Origin: an uncultured Acetatifactor sp.
Lineage (GTDB): Bacteria > Bacillota > Clostridia > Lachnospirales > Lachnospiraceae
Assembly: GCA_910589035.1 (NCBI GenBank)
Contig: CAJUSI010000085.1
Location: 7,957 to 71,956, forward strand
Length of the DNA stretch: 64,000 nt
Direction of reading: 5' to 3'
Shown here: positions 7,982 to 16,904 of the stretch, piece after piece
How the letters are laid out: each line of letters opens with the position of its first letter
Numbering within the stretch: position 1 is the first letter of the stretch
Program-made: the position numbers and the translations under genes
The notes under the pieces: generated by a model
Database searches by the model: none
Told to the model about the DNA's origin: nothing
The model's input: only the letters and a program-made list of their open reading frames with translations

Positions 7982-8812
7982 TTATCTGATAGAATTTACT
8001 AAAATCCTGTTCACCGACTCGAAATACCGGTTCACATAAGCACCGATCAAAATAATATACATACAGAAATACATCCACAAAAGCACAATAATGATAATGG
8101 ACAGACTGCCGTAAATACCATAATTTCCATAAGTTACATAACCTGAGAAAAACCAGGAAAAGACGCTCCACACTACGGCGGAGAATACCGCCCCCGGTAT
8201 CTGTTCCTTAAAGTTCAGCTTCCTGTCCGGCACATAGGCATAGACGGCGGCAAAGAGCACCGAAAGAATCGCCCATACCAGGAGGAATCTGAAATTCATG
8301 GCAAAGGAAACCATTTTCTGAAGCTGCGGAAGCCGGTGCAGAGCAAATGTCACCAGCTGGTCGCCGAACACCATGAGGAACAGCGAGAGAATCACTATCA
8401 CCAGCATCACAATCGTATAAAAGGATGCAATTGCCCGCACCACAAAATAATTGCGCTGCTCCTCCACCCCGTTGACTGCATTCAGACCGCGCATCAGCGC
8501 CATTACCCCCTTGGCTGCAGACCAGACGGTGGCCAGGATAGCAACGGACAGGATCCCCGCCGATTTATTATAGACCTCTGAAATCAGGCTCTCCGCCAGG
8601 GGACCTGCCTGATCCGGCAGGAAATCCGTCACAAGCTCCGCAAGATTCTCCTCCGTTAAAGGCGTATAGGGAATGATAGTGCAGATCATAATCAGCATGG
8701 GTACCACGGACAGAAAAAAGAAAAAGGCTATGCTGGCTGCATAGGTACTGATATTCTGTTTCTTCATCTGTGCCGAAAAATCGCTTAACAACAAATATAA
8801 TTTACGGATCAC
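7982..8812 (-). CDS. YihY/BrkB family membrane protein
   Basis: 276 residues with about six transmembrane segments and the family features: an N-terminal segment with AASIAFFFFLSVVPMLIMI, a middle VWSAAKGVMALMRGLN, and a C-terminal WMYFCMYIILIGAYVNRYFE. Members are inner-membrane proteins of poorly defined function (once mis-annotated as RNase BN). It starts at GTG 8812 with GGAG nine bases upstream and lies 12 bases after the SpoIID-type gene, so the two are probably cotranscribed. Confidence 0.88.
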   Translation of the reverse strand: MIRKLYLLLSDFSAQMKKQNISTYAASIAFFFFLSVVPMLIMICTIIPYTPLTEENLAELVTDFLPDQAGPLAESLISEVYNKSAGILSVAILATVWSAAKGVMALMRGLNAVNGVEEQRNYFVVRAIASFYTIVMLVIVILSLFLMVFGDQLVTFALHRLPQLQKMVSFAMNFRFLLVWAILSVLFAAVYAYVPDRKLNFKEQIPGAVFSAVVWSVFSWFFSGYVTYGNYGIYGSLSIIIIVLLWMYFCMYIILIGAYVNRYFESVNRILVNSIR

Positions 8813-8824
8813 CTGGCATTTCTC

Positions 8825-10789
8825 CTATTCATACACATTTTGAATAATACAGTCCTCATAGAAATACAGCAGTATCTCTCCCGCCGAATATCCGTATCCT
8901 GCCATCTCCTTAGCTCCGTTCTGACTCATTCCCACCCCGTGTCCGAATCCTCCTCCCGTCAGGGAGTACCCTGTCACAAGTCCCTTGTCCTTTGCAGTCT
9001 CTATCACAAAGAAGCCGCTGGGAAGAAGATTGGGGCTGGCAACCGCACTGCCGTCCTGTCTCACAACCTTCGCATCTCCGTCGTTCAGCACATACCGGAT
9101 GCAATGTTCGGATATGACTTTAAACTTCTGTGAAACCGTCTCTATCACAAGCTCATCCGCCACGCCTCCGCATCCCCTTTTCTCAATATAAATCTCTCTG
9201 ATATCTTCCAGCTTTTCAATGGTCTCACTGACATACGCTCCATCCTTCCAGGTGAGGACCAGTTTGCTGTTGGCGGCATAGCGTTTCTGCAGATTCTCCA
9301 GTATCCTCTTCCTATCCAGCGTCTCCACCCGGTAGCTCCAGCGATACCAGCTCTCCCCCGCTTCAAAATCATCCCCGTTCACCCTTGAGATAAATTCGGC
9401 AAAGGCTTCCTCCTCTTTCAGCGCCTCGCCGGGGTCGTTTTCTCCCTCCGGGCTGCCGTTTCCTGCCAGATAGGATGCCATTGCTTCCCTGCTCAGTGAT
9501 TTTCCTTTTAAATAGGTCAGGGCCGGCGCCGCCTGCGTCTTCCATACATTAGGGTCGCTGCCCACTCCGCAGGAAGTGGAATAGTAATAGGTTCCCGCAG
9601 GATCTCCGTACTCTGTCATCAGCAGCTGCCCGTAGGTTTCCTTCACGGCGCTGGTGGTACTTTCCTGCTCCAGGATATTATTATACACCTGATACGAGGT
9701 GCTGTCATCCACATGTGCGCCATATTCCGGAAATCCTGCATGTTTCATATGTCCATAGGCGTAGGTTCTGGCACAGACGGCCTGGGCCTTCAGGGCTTCG
9801 GAGGGATATCTGGACGGCATCTCGCTTGGCACCACACTGTAGAGGTATTCCTCCAGCAGTACCTCATTGACCGCCACAATGCCATCCTCAGTTCTAAGCA
9901 GCTCCATCTGCCCTCTGTAAGCAGGTATTCCCTGACTGCGGCTGCAGTTTCTGAAGACTACCTTTCCTGTCAGTACATCGGGAACGATCAGAACGCGGCC
10001 CCCTTCAAAATAACTGCTGTCGTAGGCAAATTCCAGTTCTTCGCCTGCGGAATGCTTCTCCTGCTTCCGATCCTCATAGGGTCCGTATTCCACGGTAAAG
10101 TCCGTATCACAGGTGAGCAGCGGTTGATCATGAAAGCTCCCGTTGTAATCCGGCGCCTTAATCAGAACACGGATGTATTCCATGGCGTCTTCCTTTACCA
10201 TGAGAACGCCGCAGATTTCCCCGTCGTCCATACATAAATCCGTATAGTCGTAGCCGAAGAACACATCCCTCGCCGTGCACATCTCCAGGCTGTCGTAGAG
10301 CCGATACCCCTTGTAATCCGCCGCCAGCGGCAGGCGTCCGTACCCCTCCACCTCCATGCCCTCATCGTCCACACTCAGGATTCTTCCGTTGATTTTATCT
10401 CCCTTAACCGTCACGGATGTAACCTCTCCGTCCGTCAGCTCCACATCCGCCACCTGTTCCCGCGCGGAAATGTCCGCCCGGTACAGTTCTTCCCGCCCCT
10501 CCTGTGCAGACATTCCCCAGGGATAGCTCTCGGCAGCGCCGTCCCTGAAAATCATCAGGCCGTCCTCTCCGACCTCCATAATCCACACATTAGTATAGAG
10601 CTGAACCACCGGCACATGGGGCGGCGGCTCCTGGGGAAGGCTCTCCTCTTCTCCATTCCCTCTATGTAACAGTGCCAGGATCACCCGCCCCAAAAGCAGC
10701 AGGACGAGCAAAAGAAATCCCAAAAAGCAGATAAAGGCTTTCAGCTGCATCCTTTGTGATTTGTTCAGATTCCATCTGTTACTATTCAA
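8825..10789 (-). CDS. SpoIID/LytB-type peptidoglycan-acting membrane protein
   Basis: About 654 residues: one N-terminal transmembrane anchor (FICFLGFLLLVLLLLGRVIL), then an extracellular part ending in a SpoIID/LytB domain (LEEYLYSVVPSEMPSRYP, AVCARTYAYGHMKH, and GFGHGVGMSQNGAKEMA). SpoIID proteins are lytic transglycosylases acting on denuded glycan strands during sporulation; homologues also occur in vegetative wall remodelling. I choose the TTG at 10789 because AGGAGA lies six bases upstream. The longer frame from the ATG at 10864 would begin inside the terminator region of the upstream RNA and has no ribosome-binding site. Confidence 0.85.
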   Translation of the reverse strand: MNSNRWNLNKSQRMQLKAFICFLGFLLLVLLLLGRVILALLHRGNGEEESLPQEPPPHVPVVQLYTNVWIMEVGEDGLMIFRDGAAESYPWGMSAQEGREELYRADISAREQVADVELTDGEVTSVTVKGDKINGRILSVDDEGMEVEGYGRLPLAADYKGYRLYDSLEMCTARDVFFGYDYTDLCMDDGEICGVLMVKEDAMEYIRVLIKAPDYNGSFHDQPLLTCDTDFTVEYGPYEDRKQEKHSAGEELEFAYDSSYFEGGRVLIVPDVLTGKVVFRNCSRSQGIPAYRGQMELLRTEDGIVAVNEVLLEEYLYSVVPSEMPSRYPSEALKAQAVCARTYAYGHMKHAGFPEYGAHVDDSTSYQVYNNILEQESTTSAVKETYGQLLMTEYGDPAGTYYYSTSCGVGSDPNVWKTQAAPALTYLKGKSLSREAMASYLAGNGSPEGENDPGEALKEEEAFAEFISRVNGDDFEAGESWYRWSYRVETLDRKRILENLQKRYAANSKLVLTWKDGAYVSETIEKLEDIREIYIEKRGCGGVADELVIETVSQKFKVISEHCIRYVLNDGDAKVVRQDGSAVASPNLLPSGFFVIETAKDKGLVTGYSLTGGGFGHGVGMSQNGAKEMAGYGYSAGEILLYFYEDCIIQNVYE

Positions 10790-10884
10790 AATTTTTCTCC
10801 TGATATCAAATAATCTATCGCCTCCCCCACAGGACGGCTGCAGGCTTTTCTGCGTGTCCGCCATCGCTTTCCCGCAGCAGCTTC

Positions 10885-10909
10885 AAAAAAGCAGCCCGAT
10901 AGGACTGCC
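10885..10909 (-). terminator. Terminator of the 6S-like RNA
   Basis: Minus-strand hairpin GCAGTCC-TATC-GGGCTGC (one G-T wobble) followed by six T. It separates the small RNA from the SpoIID-type gene. Confidence 0.85.
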
Positions 10910-11112
10910 TTTTTCTTCCGTATAAATGCCCAAAATGCCGCCCCCTGCTCTCTGACTCCTAGCAATGCTAGGTGGGTAACCGCAACCAAGGCTTTTGACT
11001 TCCCTTCCAATCCTCCAGTGGAGTGAGGGCTTGCCAGCCACCTGGCGATATAGGAATCCCGTTTAAAGAAATGTAGGTTCAAAATAAACAAAGGTTATCG
11101 CACATCTCAGGC
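10885..11112 (-). ncRNA. ssrS: Stand-alone small RNA, 6S RNA candidate
   Basis: A coding-free block of about 228 bases has a strong promoter at one end (TTGTAT-17-TATAAT) and a Rho-independent terminator at the other. Inside it are paired segments (AGGTGG with CCACCT around positions 11045 and 10978; a CCTAGC-ATT-GCTAGG hairpin near 10970) and the string AACGGGATTCCTATAT, which matches my memory of Firmicutes 6S RNA. 6S RNA mimics an open promoter and sequesters vegetative RNA polymerase. Size and self-contained transcription fit 6S better than SRP RNA (shorter) or tmRNA/RNase P (longer). That a small RNA is made is better supported than its exact identity. Confidence 0.6.
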
Positions 11113-11119
11113 TATTATT

Positions 11120-11148
11120 ATTATAACAAAAGACCTCCCAAAATACAA
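11120..11148 (-). promoter_or_regulatory. Sigma-A type promoter of the 6S-like RNA
   Basis: TTGTAT (11148-11143), a 17-bp spacer and a perfect TATAAT (11125-11120) on the minus strand. Transcription would start about 11113. Confidence 0.75.
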
Positions 11149-11357
11149 CTGCATTTTTTCCCAATTTATGGATTCGGTCTATAGATTCATCCAAAATCCA
11201 TATTTTAGTTCTACTCATTTATCCAAAATAAACTATTGCATTTCTAAAATAATATTTTATCAGATCGGAAATCATATAAAATAGAAGGCAAGAAATCCGT
11301 CGTTTGGATTTTCGATTGCCTGCACTGCAGCAAAACTGATGAAGAAGGATGTTCAAA

Positions 11358-11711
11358 ATGGTACGAGTGGGAAAGACGATTGCAAATCTGCGTGAAGAGA
11401 AAAAGCTTACCCAGAAAATGCTGGCAAAAATTTTAAACATGTCTCCCAGCAATATTTCCAATTATGAAAACGAGACCTATTGGCCGAATCTGGACACAAT
11501 ATCAAAACTGGCAGACCTTTTTAATGTCACTACGGATTATCTGCTGGGCCGCACGGATTACCGTTGCCCTCCGGAAACTCTTGAAAATTATATTACTTCC
11601 GATTATACGGTACATGATATTGTAAATACGCTTCTCACCCTGGACGAGGGTTCCCGGGATGCGGTGGCGAAGTATGTCAATTTTCTAAAGCAAAATCAGA
11701 GCAAAACTTAA
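11358..11711 (+). CDS. XRE/Cro-CI family transcriptional regulator
   Basis: 117-residue DNA-binding protein with an N-terminal helix-turn-helix of the Cro/CI type (IANLREEKKLTQKMLAKILN, then MSPSNISNYENETYWPNLDT, then LADLFNVTTDYLLGRTD) and a short C-terminal helical tail. I use the second ATG, 11358, because GAAGG lies nine bases upstream; the ATG at 11349 would overlap that site. It is transcribed divergently from the small RNA and converges on pckA. No target can be named from sequence. Confidence 0.88.
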   Translation: MVRVGKTIANLREEKKLTQKMLAKILNMSPSNISNYENETYWPNLDTISKLADLFNVTTDYLLGRTDYRCPPETLENYITSDYTVHDIVNTLLTLDEGSRDAVAKYVNFLKQNQSKT

Positions 11712-11739
11712 GGGAGATCACTTTTCCAAAGTGTCTCCC
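11712..11739 (+). terminator. Hairpin after the XRE regulator
   Basis: GGGAGA-T-CACTTT-TCC-AAAGTG-TCTCCC: a 12-bp stem with one bulged base starting right after the stop codon. A T-run follows only about 10 bases later, so efficiency is uncertain. Confidence 0.6.
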
Positions 11740-11840
11740 TCAGGCAGTATTTTTATAAATTATTTCTACTGTTTCTTCAAATCTTACTTCAAAGGCTTTA
11801 TTCCGCTTCGTGCCATACTTCCTGTCATGTCATCCGAAGC

Positions 11841-11867
11841 GCCGGTGCCATTTTCAATGGCGCCGGC
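11841..11867 (-). terminator. Hairpin downstream of pckA
   Basis: A 12-bp stem (GCCGGTGCCATT with AATGGCGCCGGC, one G-T pair) lies 13 bases after the pckA stop. No T-run follows on the minus strand, so it may act as an mRNA 3'-end stabiliser instead of a classical terminator. Confidence 0.4.
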
Positions 11868-11880
11868 AATCTCTTCGCAA

Positions 11881-13578
11881 TTACAGGCTGGCAGCCTCAT
11901 CAACGATCTTCTTCAATGCAGCCAGAGCCTCGTCAGGAAGCTTGTCATAGCCTTCCTTCTTGGTAGCGAAGCCTTCCACGGCATCCACACGGTTCTGCAT
12001 AGCGCCCTGAAGAGCCTTCACATACTCCGCGTCGCCAAGGTCGGGTGTAAAGCCTTCCCAATCCATGATCTCGATATCCCCGAAAGGTCCCCACTGCTTG
12101 AAGCTTGCCCTCTTCTCCACGATGGCCTCCAGAATGCCAAGGGTATCGGCAGGTTTCACCTTCTTGCCCATGAAGTCGCCGGTGTTGATGATGTAGCAGT
12201 CCACATTCTTCTCCTCAACCAGCTTCTTGAACTTCTCATAGTCGTTCACCAGAGGATAGGTTCTGAAAGGATTTGCATAAGGTACGATACGAAGCGCGTT
12301 CATATCGGTGCCTGCAGCCACACGCTCTGCGGTGGAAGTCTTGGTAGCCAGGGTAGCGCCCATAACGGATGCCAGCGCCGCGCCTTTCAGCTTCACTACA
12401 GGAGGAATGGTGGGATCCTTCATAATCCAGAAGATGGCGTTCACGGGAGCGTCAATCTTATCCACGCGGTTAGGACTCCACAGCTTGGACTTGATGGCAC
12501 GGCCGTTGCCGTTCCTGATGTCCTCGGTCACCAGCTGCACCTTTCCGTCCTCATCCAGAGTAGCGGAGCAGTTCTGTGCGGTGAGCAGGAAGGTATTGTC
12601 AGGACAGCCTGTAGGATAGTCTGCCGTCTTGTCAAAGTAAGTAGGCTCCAGAGCCACGGAAGCGCAGGTATCTGTGTTGATGATGAAGGCATCGTCATGC
12701 AGTACCTTGATCTCATACTTTCCGTTATGTTTTGCGTGAGTCAGAGTGGACTTTCCGGATCCGGACAGGCCGTATACGGAGGCAACGAACTTGCTGCCGT
12801 CGGCCAGCAGATACTCCTTCTGTCCGCCGTGGCAGGAAGCATAGCCGTTCCTGTTGGCCATAGCCCAGGCCATGGTCAATGTCCCCTTCTTGTGCTCTCC
12901 GAAATACTTCATGCCCAAAATAGCGGCACAGTTCTGTTCCGTGTCAAAATAGCACAGGGTCAGATCATCGCTTAAGCAGCTGTAGTCCACATCAGGGCTG
13001 GGTGTAGGCGCCCACTGAGGATTGGAGAAGATATAGATATCCGGCTCCTTGCCACCGCCGATGGGCTGGGATTCCTTGTACATCTTCACATAAGTATCAG
13101 ACATGTACTGGAAGTTCAGCATCCAGTTGTACATGATATTCTCTTCCCCTTCGGGAATCAGCAGATGCGCCTTTGCCATAAACTCGGGATCCAGGCCAAT
13201 ATAGCACTCTACATGATACAATGTCTGCCAGCGAGTCTTGTAGATGGCGTCCATCACTACCTTGTCAAGCTTGGCAGCATCCACGCCGGGCTCACCCTTA
13301 ATACGGCGTGCCTGGGCATAACGTCCCGTAACGGCGCCGTCATTGAACAGCAGCACCTTGGCATCCTTCTCCAGACCGATTTCTTCTGCGCGGTGAACCG
13401 GCATATCGGTCACAATGGTTCCGGGAGAATTCTTAGCCAGCTCATATGCTTCCTTCAGAGTGTTCACCTTTACTACGTTGTTGCCGTAGAAAGCACCCTC
13501 GATGATAGAACGTGTCTTGCTGAAACCGGGCTTGCCTGCGCCGATTTCCGAAATGGGATAGTACGCTTTTGTTGACAT
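11881..13578 (-). CDS. pckA: Phosphoenolpyruvate carboxykinase (ATP)
   Basis: 565 residues; catalyses oxaloacetate + ATP = PEP + CO2 + ADP in the cytoplasm. The kinase P-loop GLSGSGKSTLTH, an upstream MAWAMANRNGYASCHGGQKE block and the metal-site segment KVLHDDAFIINTDT identify the ATP-dependent family, and length fits. The ATG at 13578 has a perfect AAGGAGG (13594-13588) upstream; the longer in-frame extension beyond it is untranslated leader. A strong promoter lies about 110-140 bases upstream. In anaerobic Clostridia the enzyme often runs toward oxaloacetate, which would feed the carboxyltransferase operon at 33-38 kb. That metabolic link is inference. Confidence 0.95.
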   Translation of the reverse strand: MSTKAYYPISEIGAGKPGFSKTRSIIEGAFYGNNVVKVNTLKEAYELAKNSPGTIVTDMPVHRAEEIGLEKDAKVLLFNDGAVTGRYAQARRIKGEPGVDAAKLDKVVMDAIYKTRWQTLYHVECYIGLDPEFMAKAHLLIPEGEENIMYNWMLNFQYMSDTYVKMYKESQPIGGGKEPDIYIFSNPQWAPTPSPDVDYSCLSDDLTLCYFDTEQNCAAILGMKYFGEHKKGTLTMAWAMANRNGYASCHGGQKEYLLADGSKFVASVYGLSGSGKSTLTHAKHNGKYEIKVLHDDAFIINTDTCASVALEPTYFDKTADYPTGCPDNTFLLTAQNCSATLDEDGKVQLVTEDIRNGNGRAIKSKLWSPNRVDKIDAPVNAIFWIMKDPTIPPVVKLKGAALASVMGATLATKTSTAERVAAGTDMNALRIVPYANPFRTYPLVNDYEKFKKLVEEKNVDCYIINTGDFMGKKVKPADTLGILEAIVEKRASFKQWGPFGDIEIMDWEGFTPDLGDAEYVKALQGAMQNRVDAVEGFATKKEGYDKLPDEALAALKKIVDEAASL

Positions 13579-13690
13579 TGGAATCATCCTCCTTAAAATG
13601 GTATTTCCTACTCTCCCGGCGCAAAATGCCGGAATGGTAATGGTATTCTTACGGAGCTGCCCAACAGAGGGGAAGCTCCTTATCCTGTTT

Positions 13691-13719
13691 ATTATCTCAA
13701 AACTGCTGCCAAAAGTCAA
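13691..13719 (-). promoter_or_regulatory. pckA promoter
   Basis: Minus strand TTGACT (13719-13714), 17-bp spacer, GATAAT (13696-13691). The implied leader of about 105 bases contains two small hairpins (CCGGC/GCCGG near 13617-13633 and GGAGCT/AGCTCC near 13656-13682). Confidence 0.75.
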
Positions 13720-13792
13720 GGAAGGGCTTGCAGATTTTATAACGATTTTACAATTACCGCTGTCTGTCCTTTCCGGCTGCGCGTCCCTGTTT

Positions 13793-15634
13793 CTATGCCA
13801 GGCTTCCGGTATTTTCTCCCTTTTTCAGGATAAATGTATTGTCCGCTCTGGTCTCGGCCCGCAGCCATTCCCTCTCCTCCTCGTCCAGACAGGGGGACAG
13901 CTTCTCAAATACCTCTCTCTGATAGACATACAGGAATGCCCGCTGGGTTTCCGTCAAATACTTCTCATCGATGGCCTCCATGTCTATGGGTACCCAGGTC
14001 AATGTATCAAAATGCATGAACTGGCCGTATTCGTTCTTCACATCGTTGCGGGCCACCATCACATTCTCAATGCGGATTCCGTGACTGCCTTCCACGTAGA
14101 TACCCGGCTCATTGGTGACATCCATCCCCTCTTCCAGAACGGCTTCCGCGCCTCCCACATAACGCCATCTCAATCCCTGGGGTCCCTCATGCACATTCAG
14201 GATATAGCCGACCCCGTGTCCGGTTCCGCATTTATAATCCAGCCCCATATTCCAGATGGGCTGGCGGGCCAGAATATCCAGGTTGCGGCCGGTGCAGCCA
14301 TGGAGCCAGCGCGCATGGGTCAGCTGAAGCATCCCCGCCGCCACGGCCGTATAATGGCGTCTGATTTCGTCGGTAACCGGCCCCAGCACAATGGTTCTGG
14401 TCACATCCGTGGTACCTCCCAGGTACTGTCCGCCGGAATCCACCAGCAGCATCCCCTCCGGTTCCAGCACGGCATGGCTCTCGGGAGTAGCCTCATAATG
14501 CATCATGGCCGCATTGGCCTTATAACCTGCAATGGTGGGGAAGGACAGATCCAGGAACTCCGGTATCTGTCTGCGGAATTCCTCCAGCTTATCTGCAGCT
14601 GTAATTTCCGTGATCTCCATTCTGCCGATATTCTTTTTCAGCCAGTGAATAAATTTCGTCAGAGCCACGCTGTCCTTCAGATAAATCTTCTCCATATTGG
14701 CAAGTTCCACCGGATTCTTCACCGCCTTCAGCAGCTCCGTGGGATTATTCTTCTCCACCGGCGTCTGTTTCCCCGCCAGCAGCTTATACAGGCAATAGCT
14801 GCAGTGCCGGGTGTCCACCAGAGCCTTTCCTCCTGCCGGCAGCTTCTCCAGATAATCCATGATATGGGCATATTCCTCCACCCGGACTTTCTTATCCTCC
14901 AGATAACCGAGGACGGTTCCGTCCAGAGCGCTCTTCTGAATGAACAGCACGCTTTCATCCTTCGTAAAATATCCGTAGCACATTGCCACAGGATTACATT
15001 CCACATCGCATCCCCTGATATTGAACAGCCACATCAGATCATCCAGCCTGGTCAGAAGAAAGCTGTCCGCTCCCTCCTCCGCAAGCTTTTCCATCATCTG
15101 CGTGCGCTTCTCCTCGAAGCTTCTGCCTGCAGTCTCCTCCGCAAGCACGCTCACTCTGCCTGCCGGAAATGCCGGTCTGTCCGTCCAGATTTCCTCCGCA
15201 AGGTCATTTGTATAGGCGATGGGGATTTTCTTATCCGCAAGCTTTTTCTCATAGCCCTTTCCGTCCGCGGCTGAGATGACCCGGCCGTCGAAGCCCAGTG
15301 TCTGCCCCTCCTCCATGTTCTTCTGCAGAAATTCCGTGATGGTGGGTACCCCTTCCTCCTGCATCCGGTACAGAGCAACTCCCGTCCCCTCCAGTTCCCG
15401 CTCCGCCTGGATGAAATATCTTCCGTCCGTCCAGAGACCGGCGCCCTCCTGCCAGACCACCAGCGTCCCGTTAGAACCAGTGAAGCCGCAGAAATACTCT
15501 CTCACCTTAAAATAATCGTTCACGTATTCGGAATTGTGGAAATCCGCAGTGGGCATCATATAATAGTCGATCCCCTCCGTCTTCATCTTCGCCCGCAAGG
15601 CTGCGAGCCTGTCCTGAATCACCTTGTTCTCCAT
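13793..15634 (-). CDS. Xaa-Pro aminopeptidase (M24B family)
   Basis: 613 residues: two creatinase-like N-terminal domains, a C-terminal pita-bread metallopeptidase domain and the C-terminal extension of the long eukaryote-like APP1 form. The metal ligands are visible in order: Asp in LLVDSGGQYLGGTTDVTRT (two Asp), His in GTGHGVGYILNVHEGP, Glu in NEPGIYVEGSHGIRIEN. It removes an N-terminal residue preceding proline. The ATG at 15634 (ENKVIQDRLAALR follows) has AAAGG upstream; the open frame to 15718 is not protein-like. It lies after the 37-bp repeat tract downstream of deoC. Confidence 0.93.
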   Translation of the reverse strand: MENKVIQDRLAALRAKMKTEGIDYYMMPTADFHNSEYVNDYFKVREYFCGFTGSNGTLVVWQEGAGLWTDGRYFIQAERELEGTGVALYRMQEEGVPTITEFLQKNMEEGQTLGFDGRVISAADGKGYEKKLADKKIPIAYTNDLAEEIWTDRPAFPAGRVSVLAEETAGRSFEEKRTQMMEKLAEEGADSFLLTRLDDLMWLFNIRGCDVECNPVAMCYGYFTKDESVLFIQKSALDGTVLGYLEDKKVRVEEYAHIMDYLEKLPAGGKALVDTRHCSYCLYKLLAGKQTPVEKNNPTELLKAVKNPVELANMEKIYLKDSVALTKFIHWLKKNIGRMEITEITAADKLEEFRRQIPEFLDLSFPTIAGYKANAAMMHYEATPESHAVLEPEGMLLVDSGGQYLGGTTDVTRTIVLGPVTDEIRRHYTAVAAGMLQLTHARWLHGCTGRNLDILARQPIWNMGLDYKCGTGHGVGYILNVHEGPQGLRWRYVGGAEAVLEEGMDVTNEPGIYVEGSHGIRIENVMVARNDVKNEYGQFMHFDTLTWVPIDMEAIDEKYLTETQRAFLYVYQREVFEKLSPCLDEEEREWLRAETRADNTFILKKGENTGSLA

Positions 15635-15780
15635 GTCTTTGCGCCTTTCTTTCGTCGAATGACTTCTTCCATGTCTGTTTCCGAAATCATTTCTCTTCTG
15701 TTTGATGCTGATTTGCATCCGTCCGGTATCCTCATCTCTCTTCTGCCTGATGTTCCCGGGCTGCTTTGTCTTCCTATCAG

Positions 15781-15967
15781 CCTGCCTTTCCTTTCGGCTT
15801 ACCTTTTCTCCTATTGGCCTGCTCTTTCTTTCGGCTGACCTTTTCTTCTATTGGCCTGCCTTTCCTTTCGGCTTACCTTTTCTTCTATCGGTCTGCCTTT
15901 CCTTTCGGCTGACCTTCTCTTCTATTGGCCTGCTCTTTCTATTTGGATATCTTTTCCCTTCTATTGG
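15781..15967. repeat. 37-bp tandem repeat, five copies (tract A)
   Basis: Four exact-length 37-bp units (15781, 15818, 15855, 15892) and a fifth diverged 39-bp unit (15929-15967). Each begins CCTGC (or TCTGC), continues TTTC-TTTCGGCT and ends CTATTGG. The plus strand is pyrimidine-rich. The tract begins 7 bases past the deoC stop and fills much of the gap before the M24 aminopeptidase. Units are contiguous without spacers, so this is not a CRISPR array. Confidence 0.92.
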
Positions 15968-15973
15968 CTCTCC

Positions 15974-16723
15974 TTATTTCCCGCTTTCCGCCCGGCACAA
16001 TCCCACGGCCTTCGAAGTGCCCACACGGTCGCACCCAAGCTCGACAAACATCCGCAGATCCTCAAGCGTGGATATGCCCCCCGCAGCTTTTATCTTCACG
16101 TCCGGGCCGATATGTTTCCTGAACAGCTCCACATCCTCCCTGACAGCGCCTCCCGTTCCGAAACCCGTGGAGGTCTTTATGTAGTCGGCCCCCGCATCTG
16201 TCACTGCCCTGCACATGGCGATCTTTTCTTCCTCGGTCAGGTAGCAGGTCTCCACGATCACCTTCAGGATATGCTCCCCGCATATCTCCTTCAGGGTACG
16301 GATCTCTCTCTCCACTTTGTCATAATCTCCGTTTTTCACATCGCAGATGTTTACCACCATATCGATCTCATTGCAGCCGTCCGCAAGAGCCTGCCTCACC
16401 TCCGCCGCCTTCGCCTCCGTCACGCTGTAGCCCAGGGGGAAGCCCACAACAGTGCAGATGTTGATTCTGTCCCCGTAAGTCTCGTGAATCCTGCGGACAT
16501 AAGCCGGAGGTACGCAGACGCCTGCGGTGCGATACTCCAGGGCCTCGTCGCAGAGCCTTGCGACATCCTCCCACACCGCAAAGGGCTTCAGCTGAGTGTG
16601 GTCCACTCTGGCCAGCATTTCCTCCCGGGAAGCTCTCCGGCCTTCCCTGTCCGCTGTTCCATGCCCATTTCCCTTTGCTTCCGTTTCTGTCATGTCCTTC
16701 TCCGTCATGTTCCTTTCTTCCAT
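15974..16723 (-). CDS. deoC: Deoxyribose-phosphate aldolase
   Basis: 249 residues; class I aldolase cleaving 2-deoxyribose-5-phosphate to glyceraldehyde-3-phosphate and acetaldehyde in nucleoside salvage. The Schiff-base Lys at about 183 (ADYIKTSTGFGTGG), the partner Lys at about 212 (DVKIKAAGGI) and the NEIDMVVN segment are all present. The N-terminal 35 residues are charged and longer than usual, but the ATG at 16723 has GGGAG eight bases upstream. It is not beside other deo genes; the neighbours are thrC and the 37-bp repeat tract. Confidence 0.95.
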   Translation of the reverse strand: MEERNMTEKDMTETEAKGNGHGTADREGRRASREEMLARVDHTQLKPFAVWEDVARLCDEALEYRTAGVCVPPAYVRRIHETYGDRINICTVVGFPLGYSVTEAKAAEVRQALADGCNEIDMVVNICDVKNGDYDKVEREIRTLKEICGEHILKVIVETCYLTEEEKIAMCRAVTDAGADYIKTSTGFGTGGAVREDVELFRKHIGPDVKIKAAGGISTLEDLRMFVELGCDRVGTSKAVGLCRAESGK

Positions 16724-16904
16724 AATAATACTCCCTTATAATATTCCCTTCGTGAAATGTATACTCCCGGAATCCTTCCTGCTTTCTGCAGAGCTTTCCG
16801 GGAGCCTATTTCACCGGTTCCTCTCTTTTCCTGCTCCATGGTTTATCAGATCCCTGATTTTGCCTTGCCCGGATTCCGGGCGCCGGTAAAAATGCCTGCA
16901 ACCC

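Noticed and set aside
10786..11091. 101-codon frame on the minus strand over the small RNA
   Set aside because: It crosses a strong promoter-terminator unit and its hairpins, and has no ribosome-binding site.
10885..11112. Riboswitch controlling the SpoIID gene
   Set aside because: The unit has its own consensus promoter and ends in a plain terminator with no visible antiterminator; I know of no riboswitch class matching the motifs. A covariance search should still exclude this.
13598..15274. 558-codon open frame on the plus strand
   Set aside because: It is the antisense of the M24 aminopeptidase, rich in His/Leu/Gln as expected for a shadow frame, with no ribosome-binding site.
15781..15967. 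Possible CRISPR array from regularly spaced repeats
   Set aside because: Units are directly contiguous with no unique spacers, they drift in sequence and no cas gene is present.
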